Translations under genes and position numbers: made by a program
Part shown: positions 1 through 8,540 of the stretch, piece by piece
Numbering within the stretch: the stretch's first letter is position 1
Layout of the letters: each line of letters begins with the position of its first letter
The notes under the pieces: model-generated
What the model was told of the DNA's origin: nothing
What the model saw: only the letters and a program-made list of their open reading frames with translations
Databases searched by the model: none
Origin: CAMFTQ01 sp051881615
Lineage (GTDB): Bacteria > Bacillota > Clostridia > Oscillospirales > Acutalibacteraceae
Reading direction: 5' to 3'
DNA: 64,000 nucleotides
Assembly (NCBI GenBank): GCA_051881615.1
Contig: JBJEQF010000035.1
Location: 24,477-88,476 of the forward strand

Positions 1-659
1 CTGTCGTCTAATCCTTTCCACGCCTCAAGGAGCAGATCAAAGCCCTTGCGATGAATAAATTGTCCTATTGATAATACAGCTCTCCTCTGTTTTAGGTTTA
101 ATTGAGCCTTGAGCTCTGACTTTGTTTCCTCACTGACAGGAGTTTTTAAAACATCACTCTCATAAAGAGATGAAAAATTATGAATCTTTATTTTTTCAGG
201 TTTTGCACCGTAATACTCAAAGTATTTTGCAGCGTTGCACCCTCCTGCAAAGCATAATGACGAATGTCTTATAAAAAATCTTTTGACAGTGTTCTTAATA
301 AAATCAGCAATACCGCTTTTCTCGTCTGTAAACGCTCCGTCACAATTGATGATATACGGGATACCCAACATAATACACTTAAGCTCTACCTTAAGTGCGT
401 CCTTTAAATACCAATCATATGCCAGAACCAAATCGTATTGCTTCAGATTTTTTACACATTCCCTGAAATACCGCAAATCATCGGAATTTGACAGCACATA
501 GTATTTAAATTCTTCTTTTTTAGCAAAATAATCCTTGCTTCTGCTTTGATCCTTATCAACAGTAAAGAAAACATCTAATTCATAATAATCTGATAAGCCC
601 TTAAACACTCCGACACGATACGGAGCAGGAAATGAGGAAATTACAAGTATTTTTTTCAT
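1..659 (-). CDS. Glycosyltransferase, GT4-like (partial, 3' end outside window)
   Basis: The start codon is the ATG at 657-659, and the frame runs open to the window edge, giving about 219 residues. The protein begins MKKILVISSFPAPYRVGVFK, a typical opening of a GT-B fold glycosyltransferase. Near residue 205 it has an SIGQFIHRKGFDLLLEAW stretch, the start of the family 4 C-terminal Rossmann domain that binds the nucleotide sugar. It should add a sugar to a lipid-linked surface polysaccharide repeat at the cytoplasmic membrane face. It starts 4 nt after the stop of the upstream acyltransferase, so it is the most distal visible gene of the rhamnose/polysaccharide operon. The acceptor and donor sugars cannot be read from sequence, and the catalytic EX7E region lies beyond the edge. 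Confidence 0.8.
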   Translation of the reverse strand, partial: MKKILVISSFPAPYRVGVFKGLSDYYELDVFFTVDKDQSRSKDYFAKKEEFKYYVLSNSDDLRYFRECVKNLKQYDLVLAYDWYLKDALKVELKCIMLGIPYIINCDGAFTDEKSGIADFIKNTVKRFFIRHSSLCFAGGCNAAKYFEYYGAKPEKIKIHNFSSLYESDVLKTPVSEETKSELKAQLNLKQRRAVLSIGQFIHRKGFDLLLEAWKGLDD

Positions 660-663
660 TCAA

Positions 664-1296
664 TTATTTCTCCGCTGATATAAATTCATCAATATCCGTC
701 ATATGCACGGCAAGCTCTTCTATTTTTGCGTCATCATAATTCCACCACTGCATTTTCAGCAATTCGCTGATTTTGTCATCATCAAACCGTTTTCTGATAA
801 ATCTTGCCGGATTACCTGCCCATACCTCATACGGTCCGATATCCTTTGTAACAATAGAGCCCATTCCTATTACTGCACCGTCTGCAATAGTAACGCCTGC
901 CTTTATCATAACTCTGTTACCAATCCAGACATCATTACCAATGTGGGTTCTGTGAAAAATCTCATATTCGTGACGAGAAAAATTCTTCTTTAAGATATTT
1001 TCCCACTTATGGAATACAGGCGACGTAGAAACCCATTCAACAGGATGACTTGTTCCCCCTATGTAGCAATCGGTTGAAATAGAAGTAAAGCTCCCGATAT
1101 CGGTATCAGTCACAAAGCTGTTATTGCCAATGTAGGAGTACTTTCCGATTTTACCGCGATAAAACCGCACACCTGAGCATATTGCCGATGTTTTGTCAAC
1201 CTCTGCCTCCTGCAGCACGCAAAACAAGGCGATATGCGAAAACAATCTGCTTGGAATTGACAAAATATTTTTCAGTAACACTAATAATCTTCTCAA
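664..1296 (-). CDS. Hexapeptide-repeat O-acetyltransferase (CatB/XAT type)
   Basis: This 210-residue protein has imperfect hexapeptide repeats from about residue 35 to 165 (IGKYSYIGNNSFVTDTDIG, then THIGNDVWIGNRVMIKAGV), followed by GNPARFIRKRF. These mark a trimeric left-handed beta-helix acyltransferase of the xenobiotic/CatB subgroup. The loop with SHPVEW holds the histidine expected at the active site. The likely reaction is acetyl transfer from acetyl-CoA to a sugar of the surface polysaccharide. The start is TTG (1294-1296), chosen because AGAGGA lies 8 nt upstream. It lies between two glycosyltransferases, which supports a role in decorating the glycan. The acceptor is unknown. Confidence 0.82.
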   Translation of the reverse strand: MRRLLVLLKNILSIPSRLFSHIALFCVLQEAEVDKTSAICSGVRFYRGKIGKYSYIGNNSFVTDTDIGSFTSISTDCYIGGTSHPVEWVSTSPVFHKWENILKKNFSRHEYEIFHRTHIGNDVWIGNRVMIKAGVTIADGAVIGMGSIVTKDIGPYEVWAGNPARFIRKRFDDDKISELLKMQWWNYDDAKIEELAVHMTDIDEFISAEK

Positions 1297-1363
1297 TTAT
1301 AATTCCTCTTTTTCTGTAATAAACACAGCCCTGAATAGTTGTTTTAATACAAGCTGTTTAATT

Positions 1364-2242
1364 TTATGATTTCAAATCGCCCTGCGGCTCCATTTTTGTT
1401 CCGTTCTTTTCACATTCATACAGTTTGGCGTCCACAAGAAAGCGGTACCAGTACGCTTGCAGAAAGGTGAAAATTTTTCCTTCCTTTCCGTCTAAAAAGC
1501 CAAGACGTATGTAATAACGATAGAAAAAGTAAAAATGTGAACGAAAAAATTTCGGCAGGCTGTAATATCCGTGATTTTTGATAAATCTTTTAAGCTTAGC
1601 TTGTAAGGACTGTGATGTTTCGGTTACGGATTCTCCACCGTTTTCGGAATCCTTTTTCATCTGATAATCAAGAACTTCCTTATTGCTGTACCAGTTGTGT
1701 TTATTTATCCACCACTCAAGACTTTTATTGTTATTGTCGCAAAAATCACACTTGAACGTTACCGCTTCGCCGTCTGTAATAATCAGATGCTCATCCATAA
1801 GCTTCATCTCAGACATTCCGTGACCTGTACGGAAAATCCGCAACAGCAGCTGCGGATACATTCCTCCGTGCTTAAGCCAGCGTCCCATAAAATAAACGCG
1901 GCGGCGCAGAATTACTCCGTTGACCGTATCGGGCAAAGTATCAAGTCTTTCGGATATTTCGTCGGCAAGCTCGGGTGTAAACTCCTCGTCTGCATCAACC
2001 TTCATTACCCATTGCGTGTCGACACCGATATTTTCAAGCGCCCAGTTAAACTGTGCTGCGTGGTTTTCAAAGGTATGCTCATACACATCAGCTCCTAAAG
2101 AACGGGCAAGCTCAACTGTATCATCAGTGCTGTGGCTGTCAACGATAACAATTCTTCTTGCAATTCCACAAAAGGATTCAATGCATTTTCTTAAATTTTT
2201 CTCTTCATTCTTTGTAAGAATTATAACGGTTAAGTCAGCCAT
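1364..2242 (-). CDS. Glycosyltransferase family 2 (LPS/EPS type)
   Basis: The start is the ATG at 2240-2242, preceded by AGGTGG at 5 nt. The longer frame from 2296 would put the Shine-Dalgarno sequence inside the gene. The 292-residue protein opens MADLTVIILTKNEEKNLRKC, the GT2 nucleotide-binding strand, and has IVDSHSTDDT and the metal-binding VDADEE (DXD-like) near residue 97. The overall pattern matches the WaaE/KdtX-type family of inverting GT2 enzymes acting on polysaccharide or lipid cores. The C-terminal part is rich in aromatic and basic residues (SHFYFFYRYYIRLG) and probably associates with the membrane. It lies in the rhamnose operon, 80 nt after rfbC. Donor and acceptor are unknown. 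Confidence 0.85.
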   Translation of the reverse strand: MADLTVIILTKNEEKNLRKCIESFCGIARRIVIVDSHSTDDTVELARSLGADVYEHTFENHAAQFNWALENIGVDTQWVMKVDADEEFTPELADEISERLDTLPDTVNGVILRRRVYFMGRWLKHGGMYPQLLLRIFRTGHGMSEMKLMDEHLIITDGEAVTFKCDFCDNNNKSLEWWINKHNWYSNKEVLDYQMKKDSENGGESVTETSQSLQAKLKRFIKNHGYYSLPKFFRSHFYFFYRYYIRLGFLDGKEGKIFTFLQAYWYRFLVDAKLYECEKNGTKMEPQGDLKS

Positions 2243-2322
2243 TTTTGCCACCTTTGATATTGAAATGCAGTAAAAATATGAACAGCATTTCTGCAATTAC
2301 AAATAATACCTAATATATTGTC

Positions 2323-2925
2323 TTAAAACTTAAATGTATCTTTAAGTCCCAGCCATTTTTGATCCTTATCGCTGAGATTGAGTTTTGCTCCGTCTGAAAG
2401 CGTGTAGCCGTCTGCACAGGCAGAGCCTTTGTATTCGCCGATTACCTGCGGCCACTCAATGCCGATTTCGGGGTCGTTCCACGCAAGACCGCCCTCATCG
2501 CCTGGATGGTAGAAATCGGTAACCTTGTAGCAAAACTTTGCAGTATCGGAAAGAACGAGAAAGCCGTGGGCAAAGCCCTCGGAAATGTAAAACTGCTTGT
2601 GGTTGTCCTCTGTCAGCTCAACGCCGAACCATTTGCCGTATGTTTTACTGCCGCTTCTTAAATCAACGGCAACATCAAATACAGAGCCCTCGATAACTCT
2701 GACGAGCTTTCCCTGCGGATACTGCTTTTGAAAATGCAGACCGCGCAGAACTCCCTTTGTGCTCATACTCTCATTATCCTGCACAAAGACCATATCAAGA
2801 CCGGCTTCGTGCATATCGTTCTGATTATAGGTTTCTGTAAAATAACCTCTGCTGTCACCGTGAATTGTAGGCTCAATAACATACAAACCCTCAATCGGTG
2901 CCTTTGTAACCTTAATCTGCCCCAT
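2323..2925 (-). CDS. rfbC: dTDP-4-dehydrorhamnose 3,5-epimerase RfbC/RmlC
   Basis: This 200-residue cupin-fold enzyme carries out the third step of dTDP-L-rhamnose synthesis, epimerising C3 and C5 of dTDP-4-keto-6-deoxyglucose. Visible signatures are RGYFTETYN near residue 26, GVLRGLHFQ with the conserved catalytic His at about 64, and the FYISEGFAHGFLVLSD stretch. Length is near the family norm of 180-200. The start ATG has AGAGGA about 9 nt upstream. It follows rfbD by 35 nt in the order rfbA-rfbB-rfbD-rfbC, giving the full pathway from glucose-1-phosphate. Rhamnose is therefore very likely a component of the wall polysaccharide made by this cluster. Confidence 0.96.
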   Translation of the reverse strand: MGQIKVTKAPIEGLYVIEPTIHGDSRGYFTETYNQNDMHEAGLDMVFVQDNESMSTKGVLRGLHFQKQYPQGKLVRVIEGSVFDVAVDLRSGSKTYGKWFGVELTEDNHKQFYISEGFAHGFLVLSDTAKFCYKVTDFYHPGDEGGLAWNDPEIGIEWPQVIGEYKGSACADGYTLSDGAKLNLSDKDQKWLGLKDTFKF

Positions 2926-2960
2926 AATATCTGTCCTCTTCTAATTCTATAAAATCTGTG

Positions 2961-3863
2961 CTAAAAATCAAGCTCCTGCAAATATCTGCTTAATGCGTCC
3001 TGCCATACAGGCAACGGCTCAAAGCCTGCTTTAGTAAGCTTGCTCCTGTCAAGTCTGCTGTTAAAGGGACGTGACGCTTTGCTTAGTCCGTATTCCTGTG
3101 TAGTAACGGGAATAACCTCGGTGCTGTATCCAGCCTGTCTGAAAATCTCGCAGGCAAAGTCATACCAGCTGATGTATCCGCCCTCGTTTGTTGCGTGATA
3201 GTATCCGTACTTTTCTGTTTTGTTCATATCGACAAGCAGACGTGCCAAGTCATATGTGTACGTAGGAGTGCCTATCTGGTCGCAGACAACTCTGACAGTA
3301 TCATACTTTTTTCCGACACCCAGCATTGTCTTGATAAAATTCTTTCCGTTTTTGCCGAACACCCATGCAATACGCACTATAAAGTATTTATCTAAGGTAC
3401 TGCTTACCGCCAGCTCGCCCTCAAGCTTTGTCTGACCGTAAACATTAAGAGGATTATAGCTTTTGCAGTCAGCCTGCCACGGCTCTGTACCCTGACCGTC
3501 AAACACATAGTCGGTGCTTATATATGTCATTTTGCAGTCAAGCTTTTTGCAGACGTTTGCAATATTGCGTGTTCCGCCCGCATTGACAGCTCTGACCTTT
3601 TCGATATTTTCCTCGTCCTCGGCATCATCTACGGCAGTCCACGCAGCACAGTGAATTACTGCGTCAGGCTTAACCTCTGAAATTACGCTTTCAACAGCCT
3701 TTGCATCTGTAATATCAAGGCTTACATAATCAATATCCGATAAGCCATCTGCATTGAATTCGGGACTGACATCAGAGCCGATCCCCTCATATCCTCGTTT
3801 TTTTAGCTCGCACAGGACATCATAGCCTAACTGTCCGCCTGCGCCTGTAACAAAAAATTTCAT
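2961..3863 (-). CDS. rfbD: dTDP-4-dehydrorhamnose reductase RfbD/RmlD
   Basis: This is a 300-residue extended SDR protein. The N-terminal Rossmann glycine motif is FFVTGAGGQLGYDV at 3-16. An ISTDYVFDG stretch follows near residue 120, and the catalytic YGQTKLEGE (YXXXK) lies near residue 144. It reduces dTDP-4-keto-L-rhamnose with NAD(P)H, the last step of dTDP-L-rhamnose synthesis. Its Shine-Dalgarno GAGGAG sits 7 nt before the ATG and overlaps the end region of rfbB, so the two are probably translated together. Length and motifs are normal for the family. Confidence 0.96.
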   Translation of the reverse strand: MKFFVTGAGGQLGYDVLCELKKRGYEGIGSDVSPEFNADGLSDIDYVSLDITDAKAVESVISEVKPDAVIHCAAWTAVDDAEDEENIEKVRAVNAGGTRNIANVCKKLDCKMTYISTDYVFDGQGTEPWQADCKSYNPLNVYGQTKLEGELAVSSTLDKYFIVRIAWVFGKNGKNFIKTMLGVGKKYDTVRVVCDQIGTPTYTYDLARLLVDMNKTEKYGYYHATNEGGYISWYDFACEIFRQAGYSTEVIPVTTQEYGLSKASRPFNSRLDRSKLTKAGFEPLPVWQDALSRYLQELDF

Positions 3864-3876
3864 ATTTCAGCTCCTC

Positions 3877-4896
3877 TTATCGGTTGCCGTACATTTTTTC
3901 GTAGTAATTCTGATATTCGCCGCTTATGATAGTTTCCCACCACTCACGGTTGTCAAGATACCACTTTATTGTTTTCTTTATGCCGTCCTTGAACATTGTT
4001 TCGGGAAGCCAGCCAAGCTCGCTGTGAATTTTTGTAGGGTCAATTGCGTAACGCATATCGTGTCCCTTGCGGTCTGCAACATATGTAATAAGGCTCTCGG
4101 GCTTGTTAAGCTCCTTGCATATGAGCCTCACGATATCAATGTTTTTCATTTCATTATGTCCGCCTATGTTATAAACCTCGCCGACTCTGCCCTTGTGAAT
4201 AATCAGATCTATAGCCTTACAATGGTCCTCAACGTACAGCCAGTCACGGACGTTCAAGCCCTCTCCGTAAACAGGAAGCGGCTTATCGTTGAGCGCATTT
4301 GCAATCATAAGAGGAATAAGCTTTTCGGGAAAATGATACGGTCCGTAATTATTTGAACAGCGGCTGATAGTAACAGGCAGACCGTAGGTTCTCTGATAAG
4401 CCAGCACCAGCAAATCAGCGGCAGCCTTTGATGATGAATAAGGACTGCTTGTATGAATGGGAGTTTCCTCCGTAAAAAACAAATCAGGTCTGTCAAGCGG
4501 CAAATCGCCGTAAACCTCGTCTGTTGAAACCTGATGATATCTTGTAATACCGTACTTTCGGCAGGCGTCCATCAGCGTTGCCGTACCCATTATATTTGTC
4601 TGTAAAAATATACCGGGATCCTCTATGCTTCTGTCAACGTGAGATTCAGCCGCAAAATTAACGACAACATCGGGGTGTTCTTCTTCAAATAATCCGTAAA
4701 CGGCATCTCTGTCACAAATATCTGCCCTTACAAAACGGAAATTCGGGTTATCCATAACAGGCGCAAGTGTTGACAGATTGCCGGCATAGGTGAGCTTATC
4801 CAGACAAATAATGCGGTAGTCGGGATATTTATCAAGCATATGAAAAACGAAATTACTTCCGATAAAGCCTGCTCCGCCGGTAACTATTATATTCAT
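3877..4896 (-). CDS. rfbB: dTDP-glucose 4,6-dehydratase RfbB/RmlB
   Basis: This is a 339-residue extended SDR. The ATG at 4894-4896 is taken as start because AAAGGA lies 8 nt before it; a TTG two codons earlier is possible. IIVTGGAGFIGSNF binds NAD. STDEVYGD, and YSSSKAAADLL with its YXXXK, supply the catalytic residues. NNYGPYHFPEKLIPLMI is the RmlB signature. The enzyme converts dTDP-glucose to dTDP-4-keto-6-deoxyglucose, step two of the rhamnose pathway. It starts 17 nt after rfbA, in the same operon. Confidence 0.97.
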   Translation of the reverse strand: MNIIVTGGAGFIGSNFVFHMLDKYPDYRIICLDKLTYAGNLSTLAPVMDNPNFRFVRADICDRDAVYGLFEEEHPDVVVNFAAESHVDRSIEDPGIFLQTNIMGTATLMDACRKYGITRYHQVSTDEVYGDLPLDRPDLFFTEETPIHTSSPYSSSKAAADLLVLAYQRTYGLPVTISRCSNNYGPYHFPEKLIPLMIANALNDKPLPVYGEGLNVRDWLYVEDHCKAIDLIIHKGRVGEVYNIGGHNEMKNIDIVRLICKELNKPESLITYVADRKGHDMRYAIDPTKIHSELGWLPETMFKDGIKKTIKWYLDNREWWETIISGEYQNYYEKMYGNR

Positions 4897-4913
4897 AATC
4901 AAAATCCTTTCAT

Positions 4914-5810
4914 TCAGCGCAATTCATCTATGTATTTGCCGTCTAAAACGTCCTTTAGGTACTGACCGTACTGGTTTTTCTTAAGACGCTCGTAAACCGT
5001 CATTACGTCGTCCCTGTCAATCCAGCCGTTGAGATATGCTATTTCTTCAAGACAGGCTATCTTGCGGTTCTGATGTGTTTCAATCGTCTTGACAAAATTA
5101 GTAGCGTCAACAAGGCTTTCGTGAGTGCCTGTGTCAAGCCACGTAAAGCCCTGTCCCAGAAGCTCTACATTTAAGCTGTTGTTTTCAAGATAAATTTTGT
5201 TCAGGTCGGTAATCTCCAGCTCTCCCCTTGCGCTTGGCTTAAGGCTCTTTGCATAATCGACAACATTATTGTCATAAAAATACAAGCCTGTTACGCAATA
5301 ATTGCTCTTTGGGTTTTCTGGCTTTTCTTCGATAGAAACGGCACGTCCTGTCTTGTCAAACTCCACTATTCCGAAGCGTTGGGGATCATCTACATAATAA
5401 CCGAAGATAGTAGCTCCCTTTCCTGTTTCGGCATTTTCTCTGGCTGATTTCAGGCGCTTGTTCAAGCCGTGACCGAAAAAAATGTTATCGCCAAGCACCA
5501 TTGCGACAGAATCGTTTCCGATAAATTTTTCGCCGATAATAAACGCCTGTGCCAGTCCGTCGGGTGACGGTTGAACCTCGTAAGTAAAATTAACGCCGAA
5601 CTGATGACCGTCACTGAGCAAATCCATAAATCGGGGAGTATCCTGCGGCGTAGATATTATCAGGATATCACGAATACCTGCGTTCATAAGAACAGATATC
5701 GGGTAGTAAATCATAGGTTTGTCATAAATGGGCAGAAGCTGCTTTGAGGTTACCATTGTAAGAGGATAAAGTCTTGTACCGGAACCTCCGGCTAAAATGA
5801 TTCCTTTCAT
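4914..5810 (-). CDS. rfbA: Glucose-1-phosphate thymidylyltransferase RfbA/RmlA
   Basis: This 298-residue nucleotidyltransferase makes dTDP-glucose from dTTP and glucose-1-phosphate, the entry step to dTDP-rhamnose. It opens MKGIILAGGSGTRLYPLT, the NTP-binding loop. VLGDNIFFG carries the metal-binding Asp, and EEKPENPKSNYCVTGLYFYD is the sugar-phosphate pocket typical of RmlA. The ATG at 5808-5810 has GGAGG 7 nt upstream and starts 2 nt after the stop codon of the upstream glycosyltransferase, so translational coupling is likely. RmlA enzymes are usually feedback-inhibited by dTDP-rhamnose; that is family knowledge, not seen here. Confidence 0.97.
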   Translation of the reverse strand: MKGIILAGGSGTRLYPLTMVTSKQLLPIYDKPMIYYPISVLMNAGIRDILIISTPQDTPRFMDLLSDGHQFGVNFTYEVQPSPDGLAQAFIIGEKFIGNDSVAMVLGDNIFFGHGLNKRLKSARENAETGKGATIFGYYVDDPQRFGIVEFDKTGRAVSIEEKPENPKSNYCVTGLYFYDNNVVDYAKSLKPSARGELEITDLNKIYLENNSLNVELLGQGFTWLDTGTHESLVDATNFVKTIETHQNRKIACLEEIAYLNGWIDRDDVMTVYERLKKNQYGQYLKDVLDGKYIDELR

Positions 5811-5812
5811 AG

Positions 5813-7108
5813 TCAAGCCTCCAGTATTGCGTCGATATATTTTTTAACAGAAATATCCTTAGTTAAATTCTTAACAAGATATTCTCTTCCGTTTTTGCCC
5901 ATATTGATTATTTCCTGCGTTCCGGCGTTTTCAACAAACCATTCTATATTACGGGCAACTGCGTCATAGTCGCCCGGCTCACAGCACAGACCGCACCCTG
6001 TTTCTTCGATAATAAGCCTTGCCTCGGAGTTTTCCTCAAGAACACCTAAAACAGGCTTTCCGGCAGACATTACACCGTAGCACTTTGACGGCACAGATAC
6101 GCCTTTTATTCCCTTTGCATTGACGCACCAGTGAACATCTGCCGAATTAAGGCTGTAAATCAAATCTTCTTTTTCCTGATACGGAATAAAAACAACGTTT
6201 TCAAAGTGATGCCGCTTTGTATAATCGACAAGAGTATCAAGCATACTTCCCGAGCCTACAAACGCAAACACTACCTCTCTGCCGTCTGATGTTTTACATC
6301 CGGATTCATATTCACCGCTTTTTGTTGTACCCTTGCGAAAACGCTTGATAACATTCATAAGCTTCGGAAGGTCGTAATACAAGCCGATATTACCCGAATA
6401 CATAATTACAAATTTATTATCCAAATTATATCTGCGCTTAAATTCAAGTACGTTTTCATCATCGGGCGGCAAAGGATAAATCTCTTTTTCGTCTATCCAG
6501 TTATTGATGAATGCACATTTCGGCACTTTTTTATACTTAAACCGCTTGTTCAGTGTTTCTACCAAATCACGTCCCACTGTTATGACAAGATTGCTCCTTT
6601 TACAGCTGAATTTATCAAGAAGCATCATCAGCTTAAGAATGAGCTTATTGTTTGAATAATTAACGGCCATTGTCTGTTCGGGGTTAAAGTCCTGAATATT
6701 GTAAATATATTTGGCGTGCTTTACCCATTTTCCCCACACGCCGATTAAGCCGCCCAGAACAGGAGGCTGTGATATTGAAAATACGTAGTCCTGCTTTCCG
6801 ACCTTGAACGTTGCACGTATTGCTCCGAAAAAATACGAAAGTATATTTTTAACACGGCTTACCGTGCTTTCCTTTGAAAATTCAGGCACACGAATTCTAA
6901 GAACCTCAACTCCGTTAATATTTTCACGGTAAAAACGCTTTTCTTTGTACTTTTCTTCTACCGTACCCAGATAGCTCGGGACAACACAAATAACCGTCAC
7001 GTCAAATTTGTCAAGCATACCCTCTGCAAGCTCCTTGAGTATCTGACCTGTTGAGGCAACGTCAGGGAAATAGTAGTGAGCATAAATAAGTATTTTTTTC
7101 TTTTCCAT
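5813..7108 (-). CDS. Glycosyltransferase family 4 (WbuB-like)
   Basis: This is a 431-residue GT-B glycosyltransferase. The N-terminal domain begins KILIYAHYYFPDVASTGQIL, and SISQPPVLGGLIG with NIQDFNPEQ resembles the WbuB group (L-FucNAc transferase-like). The C-terminal donor domain has MYSGNIGLYYDLPKLMNVI and SVPSKCYGVMSAGKPVLG, with the expected acidic stretch EENSEARLIIEETG near residue 375. It should transfer an activated sugar during repeat-unit assembly at the inner membrane face. The start ATG has GGAGAG about 6 nt upstream. It is the second gene after the operon promoter. The sugar specificity is not readable. Confidence 0.85.
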   Translation of the reverse strand: MEKKKILIYAHYYFPDVASTGQILKELAEGMLDKFDVTVICVVPSYLGTVEEKYKEKRFYRENINGVEVLRIRVPEFSKESTVSRVKNILSYFFGAIRATFKVGKQDYVFSISQPPVLGGLIGVWGKWVKHAKYIYNIQDFNPEQTMAVNYSNNKLILKLMMLLDKFSCKRSNLVITVGRDLVETLNKRFKYKKVPKCAFINNWIDEKEIYPLPPDDENVLEFKRRYNLDNKFVIMYSGNIGLYYDLPKLMNVIKRFRKGTTKSGEYESGCKTSDGREVVFAFVGSGSMLDTLVDYTKRHHFENVVFIPYQEKEDLIYSLNSADVHWCVNAKGIKGVSVPSKCYGVMSAGKPVLGVLEENSEARLIIEETGCGLCCEPGDYDAVARNIEWFVENAGTQEIINMGKNGREYLVKNLTKDISVKKYIDAILEA

Positions 7109-7120
7109 AACAACTCTCCG

Positions 7121-7678
7121 CTACTGCTCAATAGTTTTAATAACCTTAGCAGGATTTCCCGCTATTACCGAGTTCGGTGGAAACTCTCCGCACACTACAG
7201 CGCCTGCTCCGACTACACAGCCGTCGCCGAGCCTTGTGCCCTTAAGAATGAGTGCGTTGCATCCGATAAAACAGTTTTTGCCGATTTCTATAGGACGTGT
7301 TCCGATTTTGCTCTTGTCATCAATAAGCCTTGCCTGCGCCTCTATCGGATGAAAATCATTGTCTAAAATCTTTACATTTCCGCCGATATTTGTTCCGTCG
7401 CCGATACAAATGCTTGTTCTGGCATAAATAACAGCGCCTGAAATACCGACATTATCACCTATAATTATCTTAGCCTCGGGGGTTCTCGTTACGATTATTG
7501 TACGTGAATACAGTCCTACCAGATTAGACAGAAAGGAGCTTTTAATCACACAATTCTCTCCGATACAAAGGGTTGCTCCCTTTTTATTAAAAATCACGGG
7601 AGTTCCCTTTAGCAGAAGCTTTTTGCCGTATTTAACCCTTGTAGCCTTCATAATAAGCTTAAACCAATTACAGTTCAT
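7121..7678 (-). CDS. Hexapeptide-repeat acyltransferase (WcaF/NodL-like)
   Basis: This 185-residue left-handed beta-helix acyltransferase has hexapeptide runs IIVTRTPEAKIIIGDNVGI, CIGDGTNIGG and CFIGCNALILKGTRLGDG. It ends in the usual AGAVVCGEFPPNSVIAGNPAKVIK. The catalytic His is probably in NDFHPIEAQ near residue 112. The ATG at 7676-7678 is preferred over an upstream GTG (7690), because the GGGGGA Shine-Dalgarno overlaps that GTG. It is the first gene behind the operon promoter at 7755-7783, with a leader of about 70 nt. It probably O- or N-acetylates a sugar in the polysaccharide; the acceptor is unknown. Confidence 0.84.
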   Translation of the reverse strand: MNCNWFKLIMKATRVKYGKKLLLKGTPVIFNKKGATLCIGENCVIKSSFLSNLVGLYSRTIIVTRTPEAKIIIGDNVGISGAVIYARTSICIGDGTNIGGNVKILDNDFHPIEAQARLIDDKSKIGTRPIEIGKNCFIGCNALILKGTRLGDGCVVGAGAVVCGEFPPNSVIAGNPAKVIKTIEQ

Positions 7679-7754
7679 TATTTCCCCCACAGCTAACAGA
7701 AAAATTCACGGAGTTTCTATATACTTCAAAATATACAATTATCCCATTTTTAAC

Positions 7755-7783
7755 ATTATAATACAAAATTAAAACTTTTTCAA
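7755..7783 (-). promoter_or_regulatory. Sigma-A promoter of the polysaccharide operon
   Basis: On the minus strand, TTGAAA (7778-7783) and TATAAT (7755-7760) are separated by exactly 17 nt in an AT-rich gap. Transcription would start near 7748 and give a leader of about 70 nt before the first acyltransferase gene. The divergent nrdR promoter lies about 140 bp away in the same intergenic region. Confidence 0.72.
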
Positions 7784-7922
7784 CACTTAATGAAAGATAA
7801 CTTGTTAATAACATTCTCAGTTTTTTCAGTAAAAAAGCAATAAATCATTACAAATCGTAATATTCACTCAATAATTTATATTTTTATTTAAAACAATGTA
7901 ACTATTTGTAATTATTCTTTAA

Positions 7923-7951
7923 TTGAATATTAAACCCTGTGATGCTATAAT
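7923..7951 (+). promoter_or_regulatory. Promoter of nrdR (extended -10)
   Basis: TTGAAT (7923-7928) lies 17 nt before TATAAT (7946-7951), with TGC just ahead of the -10 (extended -10 element). The predicted start near 7958 is followed by AGAGGTG and the nrdR ATG at 7985. No NrdR-box palindrome is obvious here. Confidence 0.72.
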
Positions 7952-7984
7952 AGTATTAGTGAAAGTAGAAACAGAGGTGTTGTT

Positions 7985-8443
7985 ATGAAATGTCCGTACT
8001 GCGGATTTGAAGAAAGTAAGGTTATTGATTCCCGTTCTGCCGATGACGGTGAGCGTATTCGCCGCAGAAGAGAGTGTTTAAAATGCTCAAAGCGTTTCAC
8101 AACTCACGAGGTTATTGAAACAGTGCCTATTGTTGTTATCAAGCGTGACAAGTCAAGACAGGTTTTTGACAGAGAAAAGCTTGTAACAGGCATTATGAGA
8201 GCCTGCGAAAAACGTCCCGTTTCGCTTGAGCAGGTTCAGAAAATTGTAGATGCCATTGAAACAAAGCTTCAAAGCGGATTTGAAAAGGAAGTCACATCAC
8301 AGGCTATCGGCGAGCTTGTAATGGATCAGCTTAAAAATATTGATGAGGTTTCTTACGTCAGATTTGCGTCTGTTTACCGTCAGTTCAAGGATATCAACAC
8401 CTTTATGGATGAGCTGACAAAAATTCTTTCACAGAAAAATTGA
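7985..8443 (+). CDS. nrdR: Transcriptional repressor NrdR
   Basis: This 152-residue protein is a standard NrdR. A zinc ribbon is formed by Cys3, Cys6, Cys31 and Cys34 (CPYCG and CLKC), with the basic stretch RRRREC, and is followed by an ATP-cone from about residue 48 to 138 (IVVIKRDKSRQVFDREKLVTGI). NrdR senses ATP/dATP and represses ribonucleotide reductase operons by binding tandem palindromes near A-C-A-C-W-A-T-A-T-W-G-T-G-T. Two such pairs lie in front of nrdD at 20.7-20.9 kb in this window, so its target is probably visible here. Shine-Dalgarno AGAGGTG is 5 nt before the ATG. It is monocistronic, ended by the hairpin at 8485. Confidence 0.97.
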   Translation: MKCPYCGFEESKVIDSRSADDGERIRRRRECLKCSKRFTTHEVIETVPIVVIKRDKSRQVFDREKLVTGIMRACEKRPVSLEQVQKIVDAIETKLQSGFEKEVTSQAIGELVMDQLKNIDEVSYVRFASVYRQFKDINTFMDELTKILSQKN

Positions 8444-8484
8444 TACAAAGAATTCTTAATTTGCAGGATTTCATATTTTTTCAA

Positions 8485-8517
8485 GAAAAGGCTGTTTTTG
8501 TCAGTCTTTTCTTTTTT
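8485..8517 (+). terminator. Rho-independent terminator of nrdR
   Basis: The stem GAAAAGGCTG / CAGTCTTTTC (8485-8494 with 8502-8511, one G-T pair) is followed by six T. It lies about 40 nt past the nrdR stop. Confidence 0.85.
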
Positions 8518-8540
8518 ATTACAGTAGTTCCTTTAAAATT

